Shown piece after piece: positions 22,237-34,604 of a stretch of 64,000 bases of DNA. Position 1 is the first letter of the stretch. Each line of letters opens with the position of its first letter. The DNA is taken from the NCBI GenBank assembly GCA_007922195.1, contig ML682125.1, positions 1,695,020-1,759,019 on the forward strand, written 5' to 3'. The translations under genes and the position numbers were made by a program. The DNA is from Podocnemis expansa. Taxonomy: Eukaryota; Chordata; Testudines; Podocnemididae. The notes under the pieces were generated by a model that saw nothing but the letters and a program-made list of their open reading frames with translations, did not search any database and had not been told where the DNA came from.

Positions 22237-23167
22237 ATTTAGTGTATCATCCCATGCTTTTTGTGTCATGTAGTTCTAAGGGTACCCATGTCCTGAATGG
22301 ATAATGGAACAATTAGGGGAACAATGGAACAATGGGTGCTGCTGAAAGATTATGAACTGTAAGTACCTACATGGAGAACATATATTTTATAATTAATTAG
22401 TTAGTCTAGCAGAGAGAGATGCAACAGTCCAATGGCTGGAAGCTGAAGCTAGACAAATTGGCTATGTCTACATCTAAAAGTTTAGTTTGGACTTGCTTAG
22501 TCCAAACTAAGCAGTTTGAAGTTAGTTCAAACTAACTTCTTAGTTCAAACTAAAAAAGTGTGGCTAGTTCAAAACTAAAAGTTAGTTTGAATTAAAAAAT
22601 GGTTAGTTTGAACTTATCTAGTTCAAACTAGCATGACTACATCATGCTAGTTTAAATTAAAGTTCGAAATAAATTCAAACTAAGCAGTTAATTCAAACTT
22701 ACCATTCAAAGTAGTTTGAACTAAGTTTTGCTTAGTTCTTCATTGAACAGTGTCCTGTGCTGCTCCACCTTAGGTGTATTTGCATCCTTGCACCAAATCC
22801 ATGGAGTCTTCAGAACAGTGGTGCTCAGGCAGCGCTTGCACAGAAGGGGGTCTCACAGTGGCCTCGATGCAGCTTTGGCGCGAGCGTGTCCCTCTCCCTT
22901 CAGTTCCTTTTTAACTGTCCATGACTGAACATAGTGTCTCTCGTTTTCTGTTGCCTCAGATGCTGAAAATCCTTCCTGTTGACAAAAATCCCTACTTTAG
23001 TTATAGATTTACCTCAGTTTTTCCTTTTTAGTGCAAAAAAAAGTCCCTGATGGGTTTTTTTCTTCCTGCCACTTCTTCATATCTAGAAGGAAAAACAAAA
23101 AAGCAAAAAGCCACAGTAAAATACAGAAAAGAAGATAAAGAAAACACAGACTGTTTGGCTGAAAATC

Positions 23168-23255
23168 ATAGACTATTAGGGTGGGAAGGGACCTCATGAG
23201 GTCATCTAGTCCAACCCCCCTGCTAAAAGCAGGACTATTCCCACTAAAATGTTCC
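23168..23255 (-). repeat. CR1 3' end fragment (-) inside DIRS-A
   Basis: 'aatcatagactattagggtg' followed by 'ggacctcatgaggtcatcta' is the complement of the CR1 3' end, extending to the 'gctaaaagcaggactattcc' segment. It is a late small insertion in the DIRS 5' region. Confidence 0.8.
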
Positions 23256-23769
23256 TTTCTCTTTCAAAGTAACATTTGTGCTGCTTTCCTGCTGGCAAAG
23301 TTTGGGAAATAGGTTTATTTTTTCTTTTAAAGGCAGATTTCCATATCTCTTGCCTATACTTCTAACCTTTCCTCCCTTTTTCCAGTGTTAAATGATGGGG
23401 GCAAGACCAAAAAAAGCAGTAGGACCCCAAAATTTAAAAATAAATGAAATTTGAAACAAACAAACAAAAAAGAACAAATGAAATGACATTTAAAGTTGAA
23501 AATGAATGGAACATTGTTGCAAAAAAATTAATTCATTTTTTATTAAAAATGACATATCACATCCCCAGTTCTCCATTTTACAACCATTCCCAAAGGGGAT
23601 GGAGTTCCCTGAATCTAGGAGCTGCCTTCAGCCTTCAGGAGGTGACGGGCTCTGGCATGTCCTTAGCTGTGGTTATGAAGGGTGTGTGTCTCTTCAGTAC
23701 CAGCGCCTTCAAGGAATCAGTCAAAGCCAGGGAGGCATTGTGTGAAGAACAGTTCCTTTGACTAGAACT

Positions 23770-24029
23770 CCAGCTTCAAGAGATGTTTGAAATGTAAAAA
23801 AGCGATGCCTGCCTTGGATGGTCATACACTATGTGTTAGATGCCTCAGTGAGTCCCACCTTCCTGAAAAATGTACGGATTGTGCTAACTTAGGTACCAGA
23901 GCTCAGAAGGATAAAGAGCTCACTCCAAGAATACACCTAATGGAAAAATCACTTCAGCCATCCTCTGACTCAGGTCCAGATCACCCAGCAGAGAAATCAA
24001 AGGGTCAAGACAGACAAAACACTTTCTGA
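23770..24029 (+). pseudogene. DIRS-A gag N-terminus with Cys/His cluster
   Basis: The frame contains the DIRS gag Cys/His cluster (H-x3-C-x2-CL-x-E-x-H-x4-C-x2-C: 'DGHTLCVRCLSESHLPEKC' then TDC), followed by 'RAQKDKEL' as in the other copies. The N-terminal C-x2-C pair straddles the start near 23787. Gag ends at a stop at 24027 and is followed directly by material that belongs 3' of the RT, so an internal deletion removed several kilobases. Confidence 0.75.
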
Positions 24030-24177
24030 CATTAATTTAAGGAAAGTCAGTGCAGATCAGGACAGACAACATAGCTTGTTATAAACAGGCAAGAAGGCGC
24101 AAGGTCACCATGCCTATATACAGAGGCTGTAAAACTGGAATTGGTGCATCCACAACAACAGACTGATATCAGCCGTT

Positions 24178-24666
24178 TACCTTCCCAGCACTGAAAACAC
24201 CACTGCAGGTGCCCTAAGTAGTGTTTTCCCTATACCCGCATGAGTGGCAACTAAACGACAAGATCCTCCAATGCATTTTTCAACAAGGGGGTTTTCTATC
24301 AATAGACATCTTTGCCCTGCATGCAACAAAAACTGTCCATTGTTCTGCTCCAGAAGAGAGATCGATCCAAAGCCCCTGGGAGACGCCTTCCTCATAAATT
24401 GGTCAGAAACTCTCCTGTACGCATTTCCCCCAACACCTCTTATACACAAGGTCATTCAAAAGCTAAAAGTGGAACATGCCACCATGATAATAATAGCCCC
24501 AGCCTGGCCCAGACAGACGTGGTTCTCACAACTCATCGATCTATCAGCATGCAAACCAATATGCCTGCCTCTCATGAAGAGCCTGTTATATCAATGCAAT
24601 ATGACATCTCACCACCCAGAAATTCACAAACTGAACCTCATAGCATGGCACCTAATTGCTTCCACT
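24178..24666 (+). pseudogene. DIRS-A remnant of RNase H end and methyltransferase-like domain
   Basis: The + strand frame reads 'CPLFCSRREI', 'LGDAFLINWSETLLYAFPP' and 'IIIAPAWPRQTWFSQLI'. These match the C-terminal part of the intact copy (58970-59230), which resembles Dam N6-adenine methyltransferases of DIRS elements. A stop near 24240 and loss of the RT make it a fossil. Confidence 0.72.
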
Positions 24667-24689
24667 TGACAGACCTAGCTTGTTTGGAA

Positions 24690-25700
24690 CCAGTACACTT
24701 TATTCTACTAAATAGCAGAAAGCCAGAAACAAGATCTTCACTCATAAATGGACTAGATTTTATTTATGATGCTCAATGAGAAAAATCATCCCTAGTAAGG
24801 CTGCAATACTGCAAATTTTGGACTATCTTTTATTCTTGAAAAACTCAGCACTCTCAAATAGTTCAATTAGACTGCATTTATTGGCAGTCTCTGCTTTTCA
24901 TGATTACCTACCTGATTATACTATTTTTAACCACCCAACATCGAAACTATTTCCAGTGGGATTACAGACTATCCACTCATAAGGCCTGCAACAACACTGG
25001 GGAACCTTAACCTAGTCCTCCATACATTGACATGGGGAACCATTTGAGCCAATGGCAACCTGTTCACTCCACCATTTATCTATGAAGGTGTCATTCTTAG
25101 TAGCAATTATGTCTGCAAGAAGAGTGGGCAAAATAAACACTCTGAGATGTGATCCTCCTTATACAACATTCCACAAGGATAAAGTCACCTTATATCCAGA
25201 CCCAGAATTTCTGGCAAAAAAGATTTCTGACTTCCACATAAACCAGCCTATACATCTTCCCACATTCTTTCCAAAACCCCACAGTACTCACCATGAAGCA
25301 ACTCCTCACACTTTGGCTGTGAGGAGATCACTAGCTTTTTACGTGGTTAGAACAAGACATTTAGAAATTCCAACAAGCTGTTCGTATCTTTTGCAGAATG
25401 TTTAAAAGGGTCATCAGTATCAAATCAGAGAGTGTCTAAATGGATAAAGGAATGCATATACACATGCTATGACCTCAACCACCAAGAGATCCCTGGCGGA
25501 ATCCGTTCCCATTCAGCCATGGTGTCTATTACAGCTTTCCTGAAGGACATCCACATCACAGATATCTGTAAAGCAGCCACATAGTCATCACACCACACCT
25601 TTACAACCCATTATGCCCTAGACATTGCCACAGCCAATGACCTCAACATGGGAAGACAAATACTCTCTACCATACAGGAAAACCCTCCGCCAATGAGGAC
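24690..25700 (+). pseudogene. DIRS-A tyrosine recombinase, decayed
   Basis: Fragments in several frames parallel the recombinase of DIRS-F: 'ILQILDYLLFLKNS', 'IRLHLLAVSAFH', 'PLATCSLHHLSMKVSFLVAI', then 'MSARRVGKI' with the first catalytic Arg box. 'HSAMVSITAFLKDIHITDIC' occurs where H-x2-R is expected, with Ala-Met replacing the Arg. Frameshifts occur near 24980, 25400 and 25580. The catalytic H-x2-R is lost. Confidence 0.72.
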
Positions 25701-26179
25701 AACTGCTAGACAGTCACCTAACGTGGAGCAGCACAGGATACTATTTGATGCAGAATAGCTGGTTGCTCACCTGTAGTAACCAATGTTCTTCAAGATGTGT
25801 GTCCTGGGCTGCTCCACCACCCTCCTTCCTCGCCTCTATTCCTTGTGCTCTTTCTAGGTTACTTATGGATGTTGAAAAGGAACTGAGGGGAGCATGGTGT
25901 GCTCGGACCAAAGCCATGTCGAGGCTGCTGCAAGACCCCCTTCTGCACAAGCACTGCCCCAGGACCACTGCTATGAAGACTCTGGGAATGCACCTGAGGT
26001 GGAGCAGCACAGGACACACATCCCAAAGCACATCAGTTACTACAGGTGAGCAACCAGCTATTCGAACTAAGAAATTTTTTAGTTTGAACTAGGCAAAACT
26101 GAGTGTAGACAGGGAACAAGTTAGTCCAGATTAAACCTCTAATCTGGACTAATTTGCCAGTGTAGACATAGCCATTCAG

Positions 26180-26390
26180 ACTTGAAATTTATCTATTGGA
26201 AAAGTTTGCCAAGGATTGTGGAGGAGTCTCAACTGGCAATTTTAAAATCATAACTGGATATTTTTCTAAAATATCTATTTGAGGGATTTCACTGGCGCAG
26301 GTGTTTGTCTTTTGTGATACAGAAGATCAGACGATCACAGTAGTTCCTTCTGGGACTGTAATCTACAAATCTATAGATAATAGTAGGGAC
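26180..26390 (+). repeat. L3/CR1-like LINE 3' end
   Basis: The block 'gatacagaagatcagacgat cacagtagttccttctgg' plus a terminal 'aaatctatagata' is the 3' end of an old CR1-clade LINE. It is non-coding. Confidence 0.65.
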
Positions 26391-27941
26391 AGTTGCAGGA
26401 ACAGATGTTCTAGAGACATGGCCCTGACTGCTTGTGAATCTCCACCCTTCTGTTTGATGTGGAACCCTCCGGCTCATCAGTATATCTTTGACAGGAGAGC
26501 AGTTGCTGCTGCTACTTACTGAAGAAGGAAGTATTGTGTATTTGGTCCTGAATGAGGTCACTGTCACCATCTGTAGACCAGTTGGAGATCTCCAAGAAGC
26601 GCTTTTCCTTATGGTACCAGTTGACTTGCTAGTCAGTGAGTGACACCAGAATGTTAGTGTGAGAAGCAGTAGATTTATCGATGACTTGGTAGAGTGCAGA
26701 CATGTGTACACCAGCACTGGCTGTGAATGCTAGCAGCAGTTGTGCAGAACATAGAAAATTCTATGAAAGTTTAACCATCAGTGGAAACACCAGAGTCCTG
26801 ACTGCAGCCCAGACCTAAAGGACATTCATCAGATGGGGTAGGGGACCACTGGGAAAAAAAATCTGAAATGACTTGTAAACCTCAAAATGGATTTTACAAT
26901 GAAGTTAGACTCAGTGGAGGATCCATCTGCCCCTCTAACAAATGTTTTACTTCTAAAGGAACTTAAGAAAATGCAAAAATTCTGTTGTACAATGGAATAT
27001 GACTTCTGGTTGCTTTATAGGTTTCCTGAGGGACACATCTGAAAAGACCATTCATCCAGCTCTAGAGAGAAGCTCTAGCCCCTCCTTTATGGAGCATATA
27101 AATCTTTGTTCCTTTTCGGAATGTGTTTTCAGCAAGTCATGTTATCATGGGAGCCCCAAATCCTGAGGTCTGTGTTATAGGTAATGAATGTACATATATA
27201 AGGGAGAATCCAGTTTTCCTGAAATTTCTTCCTCTGTTGTTTCAAAGTGTGACATTCTCCTCTAATCTGAGCTGGTGAACTGCTGTGTCACCTCCAATCT
27301 CCCTCTGCCTCACTTTGTGAGCTCTCACTTTTGGGTAGATCATGCACAGCCTCCAGCAAGCAAGTTGCTCCCAACCTTGTGAGTGAGTGCCTCAAGCCAG
27401 CTACTCATGGTGTTATGCACTGGTATGACACCAGCCAACACCCCTAGTCCCAGATGCAGCCCTTGGAACTGCCATCTTACAATGTTCGGTGTTACTGGCT
27501 GTACACTGCAAGCTCAGATATTTGTCAGTCTATCAAAGAAATTGATATGCAGCAGCTTTGGCACTTCAGACATATTAAGTACCAAAAGATTAAGCGATTG
27601 TAAGTCAGAGCAAAACAAGCAAATTTGAGCAAGACAAACAAAAGCCAAACACATTCTAAACTTAACACTTTCAGCAACTTTACATATTCAGATGATTCCC
27701 AGAAGCTGGCTGGTCTGCCTCAAGCCAGGTCCTCCCCTGTAATCAGCATTTCAGTTGCTTGGTGGTGTTTGGAAATGAAGGTGGAAGAGAGAAAGAGCCA
27801 AATGCCTCCATTGTAACATGTTCTTTTGCCCTCCCTCCCTGCTCACAATCTCACCCACCCTTTCAGGGTCAGGTGATAGACAACGTCCTTGTATAGCTTC
27901 CTCCATACCTGAGTTAGGGAGCATCCCCTTGTTGATGCTTA
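26391..27941. other. No gene seen; possible dispersed repeat at 27240-27660
   Basis: No splice-flanked exon was found. The open frames (for example 26289-26717 -) carry no recognisable domain. The stretch 27240-27660 has loose similarity to 42990-43280 (both hold a 'tttgtcagt/att..tatcaaagaaa' segment in the same setting), suggesting an unclassified dispersed element. Confidence 0.3.
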
Positions 27942-27949
27942 GGCTAGTC

Positions 27950-28336
27950 CAGGGGTTCCCAACCTTTTTAAGGCCTAGGACCTCTTTCAGACCAAGAAGA
28001 CTTTGTGGCCCCCTTGGGTGTCTGACCCATGTCATGTAGCCCAGAATCTGGCCCATGGTGCTCTCCTGCCAGGGAGGGTGGGCCACCATGGCTGTGGCCC
28101 CTTGCCTCTGCCCCCGAGTGTTCCCCACTTGATAGCCTGTTCTTCACACCCCCACTGCTTCCCCATCCCATGCTCAGGGCAGGAGTTTTTAAAACTCGCT
28201 GCGTAGGGGAGGCTCCCTGCTGGCCAGAAGCCTGGGTCTCCCTGGCAACTGGAGACCCCAGAGGCATCTGGCCCCAGCCTGTCCACAAACCCCCTGGAGT
28301 AACTCTGCAGCCCCAACCCCAGGTTGGGAACCACTG
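27950..28336. mobile_element. hAT-like MITE (CAGGGGTTCCCAACCT family)
   Basis: The ends CAGGGGTTCCCAACCT and AGGTTGGGAACCACTG are inverted repeats. Flanks 'ggctagtc' (27942-27949) and 'gactagcc' (28337-28344) match at 6 of 8. It lies 30 bp upstream of DIRS-C. Confidence 0.75.
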
Positions 28337-28367
28337 GACTAGCCTATTGTTCCCGGAAGAGCTGGTT

Positions 28368-28547
28368 CTTCTTCGAGTTGTCCCTGTGGGTGCTCCACTC
28401 ATGGTGTTGCGCTGACGCAGCGCCCACTGTTGGAGACTTTCCTTATCTGCCTGAGTAGTGGTGGACAAGTGCGCGCTGGTAGGAATGATGGTTGGAGTTG
28501 TCTGTTGAGCACACACTTGGCGGGATACCTCCATTCCTTCTCTGACC
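28368..28547 (+). repeat. DIRS-C left inverted terminal repeat
   Basis: Starts 'ttcttcttcgagttgtccct' and is complementary to 40003-40195 with scattered mismatches. It contains the 'gggtgctccactc' segment that recurs at the internal complementary region (about 34218) and in the fragment at 49568. Confidence 0.85.
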
Positions 28548-28796
28548 ACTGAACTGCTCAGAGCGTTTCAGCCCCTCTCGCTGCTTTCACTTATATTTCG
28601 TTCTCCATTACTAGACCCTTCTTTGTTTTTCCTCAGAGTCACTTCAGTTTTTCCCCTAGCTGTCTCTTCACAACAATAACAACAAAAAAAATCCTCCTTA
28701 CTGTGTCTCCGTTCCATGTCGTCCTCTGTCGCCTCTACATCCCTTCTTCTCACCTGAAAAAGAAAAAGGCACTTAAATAACATCTTCAACAATAAT

Positions 28797-28823
28797 AGAA
28801 AGAAAGAAAGAAAGAAAGAAAGA
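28797..28823 (+). repeat. (GAAA)n microsatellite in DIRS-C leader
   Basis: About seven tandem gaaa units just upstream of the gag start. Confidence 0.95.
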
Positions 28824-28877
28824 ACTGTGGCACCACAGCAACATAACAACTCTCAGGCACAAGCCCTTGCTATAGCA

Positions 28878-30857
28878 ATGCCGGTTTCTCCCGGATTCAA
28901 CCGCTGTGGCACTTGCAAGGAAGCAATGCCAGTATTGGACAGCCATGCAGACTGTGTTCATTGTCTGGGTGAATCACATATTCCATTGAAATGCCCACAT
29001 TGTAATAATCTCAGCACCAGAGCACGCAAGGATCGGGAACTGCATTTAAAGCTGTTCCTCCTTGAAAAGTCGCTCAGCGCAGCGTCTGATCCTGCTCCTT
29101 CTGACAGCTATACGGGGTACCCTGTCAGAAAGCGGTCGAGGTTCCCAGCATCCTCCTGCTCACATATTAAAAGGAGACCTTCTCCATCAGGCTCCTCTGT
29201 CACTTGTGCTACTGATCCAAAGGTCTCCTCCGGCACTCCTCTGTCCACCTCACTTACAGTGGACAAACAGCCTCGCAAACATGATAGAGCCAGACACACA
29301 GGCTCATCAAAAGGCAATTACCGGGCTTCGGAACCGCATTCTACAGCCACAAAGCCCAGGCTCCCAGTGTCACTGTCCACATCCACAGTGCCACCGTCGC
29401 CGCCACTGTCAGCACCAGAGCAGAACCTCACAGCTCCTCCAGTGCCGCCATTGCCTACTCCTCCGGCACCACTTCCCCCGCCGCTGCCATTAAACACCTC
29501 ACCGCTGCACTACCCTTCAGCTCAGGTTGAGTCCCCCTCTACAATTTCAAACCTGCCCTCAGCACCAACTGCACAACAGGCTCCACCACTCAACTCTAAC
29601 ACTGCTTCTCACACCTCTTAGCCATCTAAGAGAACATCCAAGAAAAATCATTTACAGAGGTCACCTGCCTCCAGACCAGTTACAGCGCATAGGTGGCATT
29701 TGCGTTCCCCACACTCACAAACCTCTCACACTTCAGCTGAGGAGGGTCATTTCTCTTCTCAAAACTCTTCACCTGCAAGACTAACTTCTCCACATTCCCA
29801 CATCTCTCCCTTCTATACACCAGCCACCATCATACTACATGCCGCCATACTATCCGACGGTCCCTCAATACCAAATGCAGTGGAATTCTTATTATCCATA
29901 TGGCACTTATAACTTTCCTGCACCACTGCCTCAAGCAGCTCCACCATCTCCTTCCCTTAGATAGTCCAGTTCTGACACACTATCCCGGACTTCTCGACAT
30001 TCCTATGCTTCCACCTCGAAGACACATGATCTATCGCTGTCTGCTCATAGTGATGCAGTGATTCCTACATCGAGTTCCACCACTGACAACTCAAAGACAT
30101 TTAATGATTTATTTTGTTATGTTTCATGGGACCTTGAGATTCCCTTAGAGGAAATCAAAGAGTCCCAACACAAATTATTAAAAATTCTTCATACTTCCAG
30201 CTCTGCCAAGATAGCTCTAATGATGAATTCAGCAGTTATAGAACCATCTCAAGCTATATGGTCCACCCCAGCTTCAGTACCTCCCACTAATAGGAAAAAT
30301 GATAAAAGGTGCTTCATATCTCCCATAGATATGGAATTTCTGTTTACCCATCCTATTCCAAATTCCTTAGTGGTGGATGCAGCCACCCACAGGTCCTCCC
30401 CTTACGACAAGGACTGGAAAAAGTTAGACCTCTTAGGAAGAAAGATTTATTCCTCCGCCACTTACTTTTAAGAATAGCAAATTATGAGGCCATTCTGGCT
30501 AATTATAACCATGGCATCTATGAGAAAATGTTATTGTTCGCTCCAGACCTCTCACAGGACACAAGAGATCAATATGACCGACTGGTTTCGGAGTGTCAGG
30601 TAGTAGCCAGGATCGCGCTACAAGCTGCCATGGACACAGCAGACACAGGAGCTAGAGCAATTGCTACAACAATTACAATGAGGAGATCCTCTTGGATGAA
30701 TAGTTCTGCCCTCCCAAAGGACGCCAAGACTGAGGACCTTCCCTTCGCTAGGATTCATCTTTTCTCTGACAAACGAACTTACTATATGAACTATATGAAT
30801 GACTTACTATATTCCATGAAGGATTCCAGATCAACTCTACGATCAGTACGCCTGTAG
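28878..30857 (+). pseudogene. DIRS-C gag, broken
   Basis: The likely start is the ATG at 28878, just before the Cys/His cluster C-x2-C-x9-H-x3-C-x2-CLGE-x-H-x4-C-x2-C. A Ser/Pro-rich low-complexity stretch runs to about 29621 (TAG). Between 29622 and 30057 the frame is lost. From about 30100 the conserved C-terminal gag domain resumes ('WSTPASVPPT', 'LFTHPIPNSLVVDAA', 'KKLDLLGRKIYSS', then 'LRIANYEAILANY' after a frameshift near 30465) and runs to 30857. Its function is inferred to be the RNA-binding and particle protein by position and by the zinc-like cluster. It is non-functional as it stands. Confidence 0.8.
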
Positions 30858-30999
30858 TCACCATCACCGAGAAGATCGCAATACAGGTTCCAACCCTATA
30901 ATCATAGATACATTTCACAATATGGACCAAGGAACAATGAAACCCAATGAACCAGACAACGTCAACAGTGTTGAAGAAATCAACAACAGCCTCAGTCTT

Positions 31000-32830
31000 C
31001 CACCACCTCTCGGACTTTGCAACCAAAGACACACTTTTGATCCATTGGTCGAGGGTTCGAGTACTCCCCTTACAACTGCAGCATCTTCTCAAACATCTCT
31101 AGAATTCACACTGAGACCATATTTCTACACTTGGTCCTTAATAACATCGGATAGATGGGTTCTACAACTCATACAATTGGGCTAGACCATCCCCTTTATC
31201 TCCACTCCCCCTTACCATTACCCTACCCCGTCTCTTTTCAGGGACCCAACTCACGAACAGCTTTTGCTAAACAAGATTCAACATCTTTTCAACATCGGGC
31301 AGTGGAGTATGTTCCAAACCACTCAAAAGGAAGTGGTTTTTATCGCCAGTACTTTCTAGTCCAGAAAAAATATGGGGGGTGGAGGCCAATTTTAGATCTA
31401 AGACCACTAAACACATTCGTAATAAAAGAAAGGTTCAAAATGGTCACCCTGAATACCACCATACCATCGCTGCAGAAAGGGTATTGGTACTCGTTCCTCG
31501 ACCTCCAGGATGCCTACTTCCATGTCACCATTCATTCAGCACATTGTCGTTTCCTTTGCTTCACAGTAGTGAACCAATATTTTCAGTACAAGGTGCTCCC
31601 TTTTGGCCTCTCGACAGCACCCAAGGTATTTTCAAAGCTTTTAGCCGTAGTCGCTGTGTACTTTCACAGACACAGAGTCATTATTTACCCATACTTGGAA
31701 AATTGTCTTCTCAGAGGCACATCTCCTTCACAGACAAAGATCATGACATTATTCACCATCAAAACGTTTTAGACTCTCAGCCTCTGAATCAACATGGAAA
31801 AGTCCATCTTGGAGCCAACTCAAAAGATTCAGTTCATAGGAGCGCATTTAGACTCCATTCAAGCAAAGGCTTTTCTTCCCAAGACAGAGCTGCAACTATT
31901 CGAAGCTTGATAGATCAGGCACTCACATGGTCTCTCATTCCAGTGCGTACCATACTGCAGCTATTAGGACGCGTGGCGGCCTGAACATTTGCAGTACCCC
32001 ATGCGTGCCTCTAGATGTGGCTCCTCCAATTGTGGCTCACCACAGTATACAGACCATCCAGACACTCTCTCTGCAGATTACTATCAATCCTGGTTGATGT
32101 AAAAAAATCCCTCAGTTAGTGGACTTCGGACAGCAATCTGTTCAAGGGGATGGACTTCAGCACCCCAGCACCGACAGTAACTATAACCATAGATGCTTCT
32201 CTTCTAGGATGGGGAGCCCATATGTGGCGCCACACTGCCCAAGGTCAGTGGTCCTACCATGAAACCTTGCTACACATTAACATTCTAGAACTCAAGAGTG
32301 GTGCTCAATGCCTGCAAGGCGTTTCTCCCCTACATATGGGACAAGACTGTGAGAGTTTTGACAGACAACGTAGCCTGTATGTTTTATATAAATTGCCAAG
32401 GGGGAGCAAGATCTCATCCCCTTTGCGCGGAAGCCATCACTCTCAGGTCATGGTGTATAATGCACAATGTCACAATTACAGCATATCACTCCCAGGAGTC
32501 CACAATGCCATAACAGACAGCCTAAGCAGAGTCTTTCCACTAGCTCACAAATGGGAACTCAGTGATTGAGTCCTCTACAACGTATTTCACACCTGGGGTC
32601 AACCGAACATAGATCTTTTCGCCACGCAGTACAACTGCAAGTGTCACCTGTGTTGCTCCAGAGCTGGTACAGGCAACCACTCTCTTAGGGATGCATTCCA
32701 CCTCGTCTGGAACAAAACCTTTTATTACACATTCCCTCCTTTTCCCTTGCTCCACAGGGTAGTTCGCAAGAAACTCAGGACAAGTCTCTTGATCCTTATA
32801 GCCCCTGCCTGGCCTCATCAGACATGGTTC
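31000..32830 (+). pseudogene. DIRS-C RT-RNase H-methyltransferase, inactive
   Basis: RT motifs are present ('GGWRPILDLRPLN', 'FLDLQDAYFHV', 'VLPFGLSTAPKVFSK'), but the catalytic YLDD reads YLEN (about 31690), so the active site is lost. RNase H shows 'TIDASLLGWG' (32173) and, after a frameshift near 32300, 'VLTDNVACMFYIN'. The methyltransferase-like tail ('NIDLFATQYNCKC', 'DAFHLVWN', 'LILIAPAWPHQTWF') runs from about 32600 to 32840. Several frame changes occur (about 31250, 31770, 31985). Confidence 0.82.
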
Positions 32831-32989
32831 TCAGATCTCACGTATCTGTCAATCTGTCCTCCAATAAAACTTCTGAACTACCCCAACCTTCTACATCAAC
32901 ATCACACACTGTTTCACCCTGTCATTCCAAGACTCCACCTCACAGCGTGGCTTCCAGATGGCTCTCAAATGAAGAATTACACTGTTCTG

Positions 32990-34105
32990 AGGAGGTCAAA
33001 CATATTTTAGTTACAGTAGAAAAACTTCTACGCAGGGCCATAACTATGGCGGGGCCAATGAGGCTTTGCTCCGGGTGCACTGGAGCGGCTCAGTAGAGCC
33101 ACTCATTTAAAAGGCATGTTTCATGGTGGCAAGGGGCGCATTCCTATGGGAATGAGCTCCGGGCAGTGAAACAGGATGTTACGGCTCTGCCTCTATGCAT
33201 AAGACTTACCTGTATAAATGGAATAGATTCCTTCATTGGTGCCAGCAGAGAACCCTCGATCCTGCATCTTGCCCCATCCCAATAGTTTTGGACTGCCTGT
33301 TGGGTTTGAAAAGATCTGGATTATCGATTAGTACAATTAAAATCCATCTCACAGCACTTTCCTCCTTTCATCAAAACCAAGATGGCAGAAGCCTTTTTTT
33401 TCATCTGATTATTAAACGTTTCATGCTGGGACTTAACAAATTGTACTTACCTGTACTTCACCCGGTCCCTTTCTGGAGTCTCATGATTGCCCTAAAAGCC
33501 TTGATGAGACATCCTTTCGAACCATTGGCAACTTGTTCATTTCTCCATCTTTCCATGAAGACTGCATTTCTAACGGCCATTACATCAGCCAGGAGAGGCA
33601 GCAAAATCAGTGCTCTGATGTTTGATCCACCTTATACAATTTTTCTGCACAATAAAGTGATGTTGCAGCCTCACCCCCAAATTCCTACCTAAAATAGTGT
33701 CTCAGTTCCATGTCAACGAACTCATTCACTTACCTGTTTTTATCCTAAGCCACACACCTCAGTTGACCAAACAATTCTTCATACTCTTGACATCCGAAGA
33801 GCCCTCACGTTTTACCTTCAACACATGAAACCCTTCAGGAAATCCAATAGACTTTTCTTTGCTTTTTCTTCCCAGTCTAAGGGCACGGCTGTCTTTTCTC
33901 AAAGAATTTCCAAATGGATTACATCCTGCATACAATTATGCTACCAGCTAAAGGGGCTCCAACTTCCTTCTGTAATCATGGTGCATTCAACAAGATCGAT
34001 GTCAACTTCACTTGCGTTTGCGCAGGTATCCCTCTCGCAGACATCTGCAAGGCTGCCACACGGGCTTCACTAGAATCTTTCATCACATGCTACACTCTAG
34101 ACTGA
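32990..34105 (+). pseudogene. DIRS-C tyrosine recombinase, disrupted by a MITE
   Basis: The N-terminal segment is 'SEEVKHIL' (about 32985), then the MITE at 33033-33189, then 'YKWNRFLHW' and the core-binding region 'LSISTIKIHLTALSSFH' on to 'FLTAITSARRGSK' with the first catalytic Arg (33570-33600). A stop at about 33691 and frame changes follow. The 3' part (33825-34105) includes 'STRSMSTSLAFAQVSLSQT' and the final segment before the nucleophile Tyr ('FITCYTLD'). It is non-functional. Confidence 0.78.
33033..33189. mobile_element. Short hAT-like MITE in DIRS-C recombinase
   Basis: The ends CAGGGCCATAAC and GTTACGGCTCTG are inverted repeats. Flanks 'cttctacg' (33025-33032) and 'cctctatg' (33190-33197) match at 6 of 8. 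157 bp. Confidence 0.68.
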
Positions 34106-34258
34106 CTTTCCCTTCGTGATTCACTTTTTGGCATGACTGTATTATCTTCAAAATATAAGCCTTAATATGACGAAGCACCCTCCTTCTTCTGTATGATACA
34201 GTTAACAAGTCACTATGAGTGGAGCACCCACGGGGATCACTCGAAAAAGAAAGAGAGG

Positions 34259-34450
34259 TTCTTCGACGAGCAGTGCTCCCGACTGCTCCACTCTGGGTTG
34301 TCTGCATGGCACTGCACTCTGCATCGGAAGTTTTTAACAGCAATGGCTCAGGTGGAGAGAGAAGGCTAGGATGGCATCCAGTGCTGCTTCCCACCACTGA
34401 TGACGTTATCACCTCACTCTCTCCAATGGTCTCTTCAGTTCCTTTCTACT
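34259..34450 (+). repeat. DIRS-D left inverted terminal repeat
   Basis: Starts 'ttcttcgacgagcagtgctc' and ends near 'gttcctttctac'. The complement is at 39668-39862. Both contain 'catcggaagtttttaacagc' or its complement. Confidence 0.88.
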
Positions 34451-34604
34451 GCCCGCCAGCTCAGCGCAGATTCAGTGGTGGCTCCCTCTCAGGAAACCTG
34501 AAAGACAAGAGGAACAGTCCCTTTACAAGACCTGAAAGGAAGACAAGACAAGAAAGAAGAGAAGAACAGAACATTAAAAAAAAAAAAACACGCCACAGTC
34601 AGCG

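Larger units (their letters stand above)
22736..26060 (+). mobile_element. DIRS-A: internally deleted DIRS-type retrotransposon
   Basis: It has left and right inverted terminal repeats (22736 to about 22925; about 25875-26045), a gag fragment, a deletion removing most of gag and all of the RT core, the RNase H end with the methyltransferase-like domain, and a decayed tyrosine recombinase. An internal complementary region (about 25715-25800) joins a complement of the left end to a complement of the right end. Insertion left no target duplication beyond a shared TTC (22736-22738 and 26061-26063). It is non-autonomous. Confidence 0.85.
22460..26173. mobile_element. Palindromic MITE (GGCTATGTCTACA ends) hosting a DIRS insertion
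   Basis: The left end GGCTATGTCTACA (22460) and right end TGTAGACATAGCC (26173) are perfect complements. The interior is a long foldback built of AGTTTGAACTA-like units (22485-22735, 26061-26120). The direct flank ATT occurs at 22457-22459 and 26174-26176, which would fit a 3-bp duplication. The MITE is split at its centre by the DIRS copy at 22736-26060; without it the centre reads as the palindrome CTTAGTTCGAACTAAG. Confidence 0.78.

Noticed and set aside
26289..26717. 142-codon - strand ORF as a host gene
   Set aside because: It begins in a LINE 3' end, is rich in Ser/Thr without a recognisable domain, and has no splice context.
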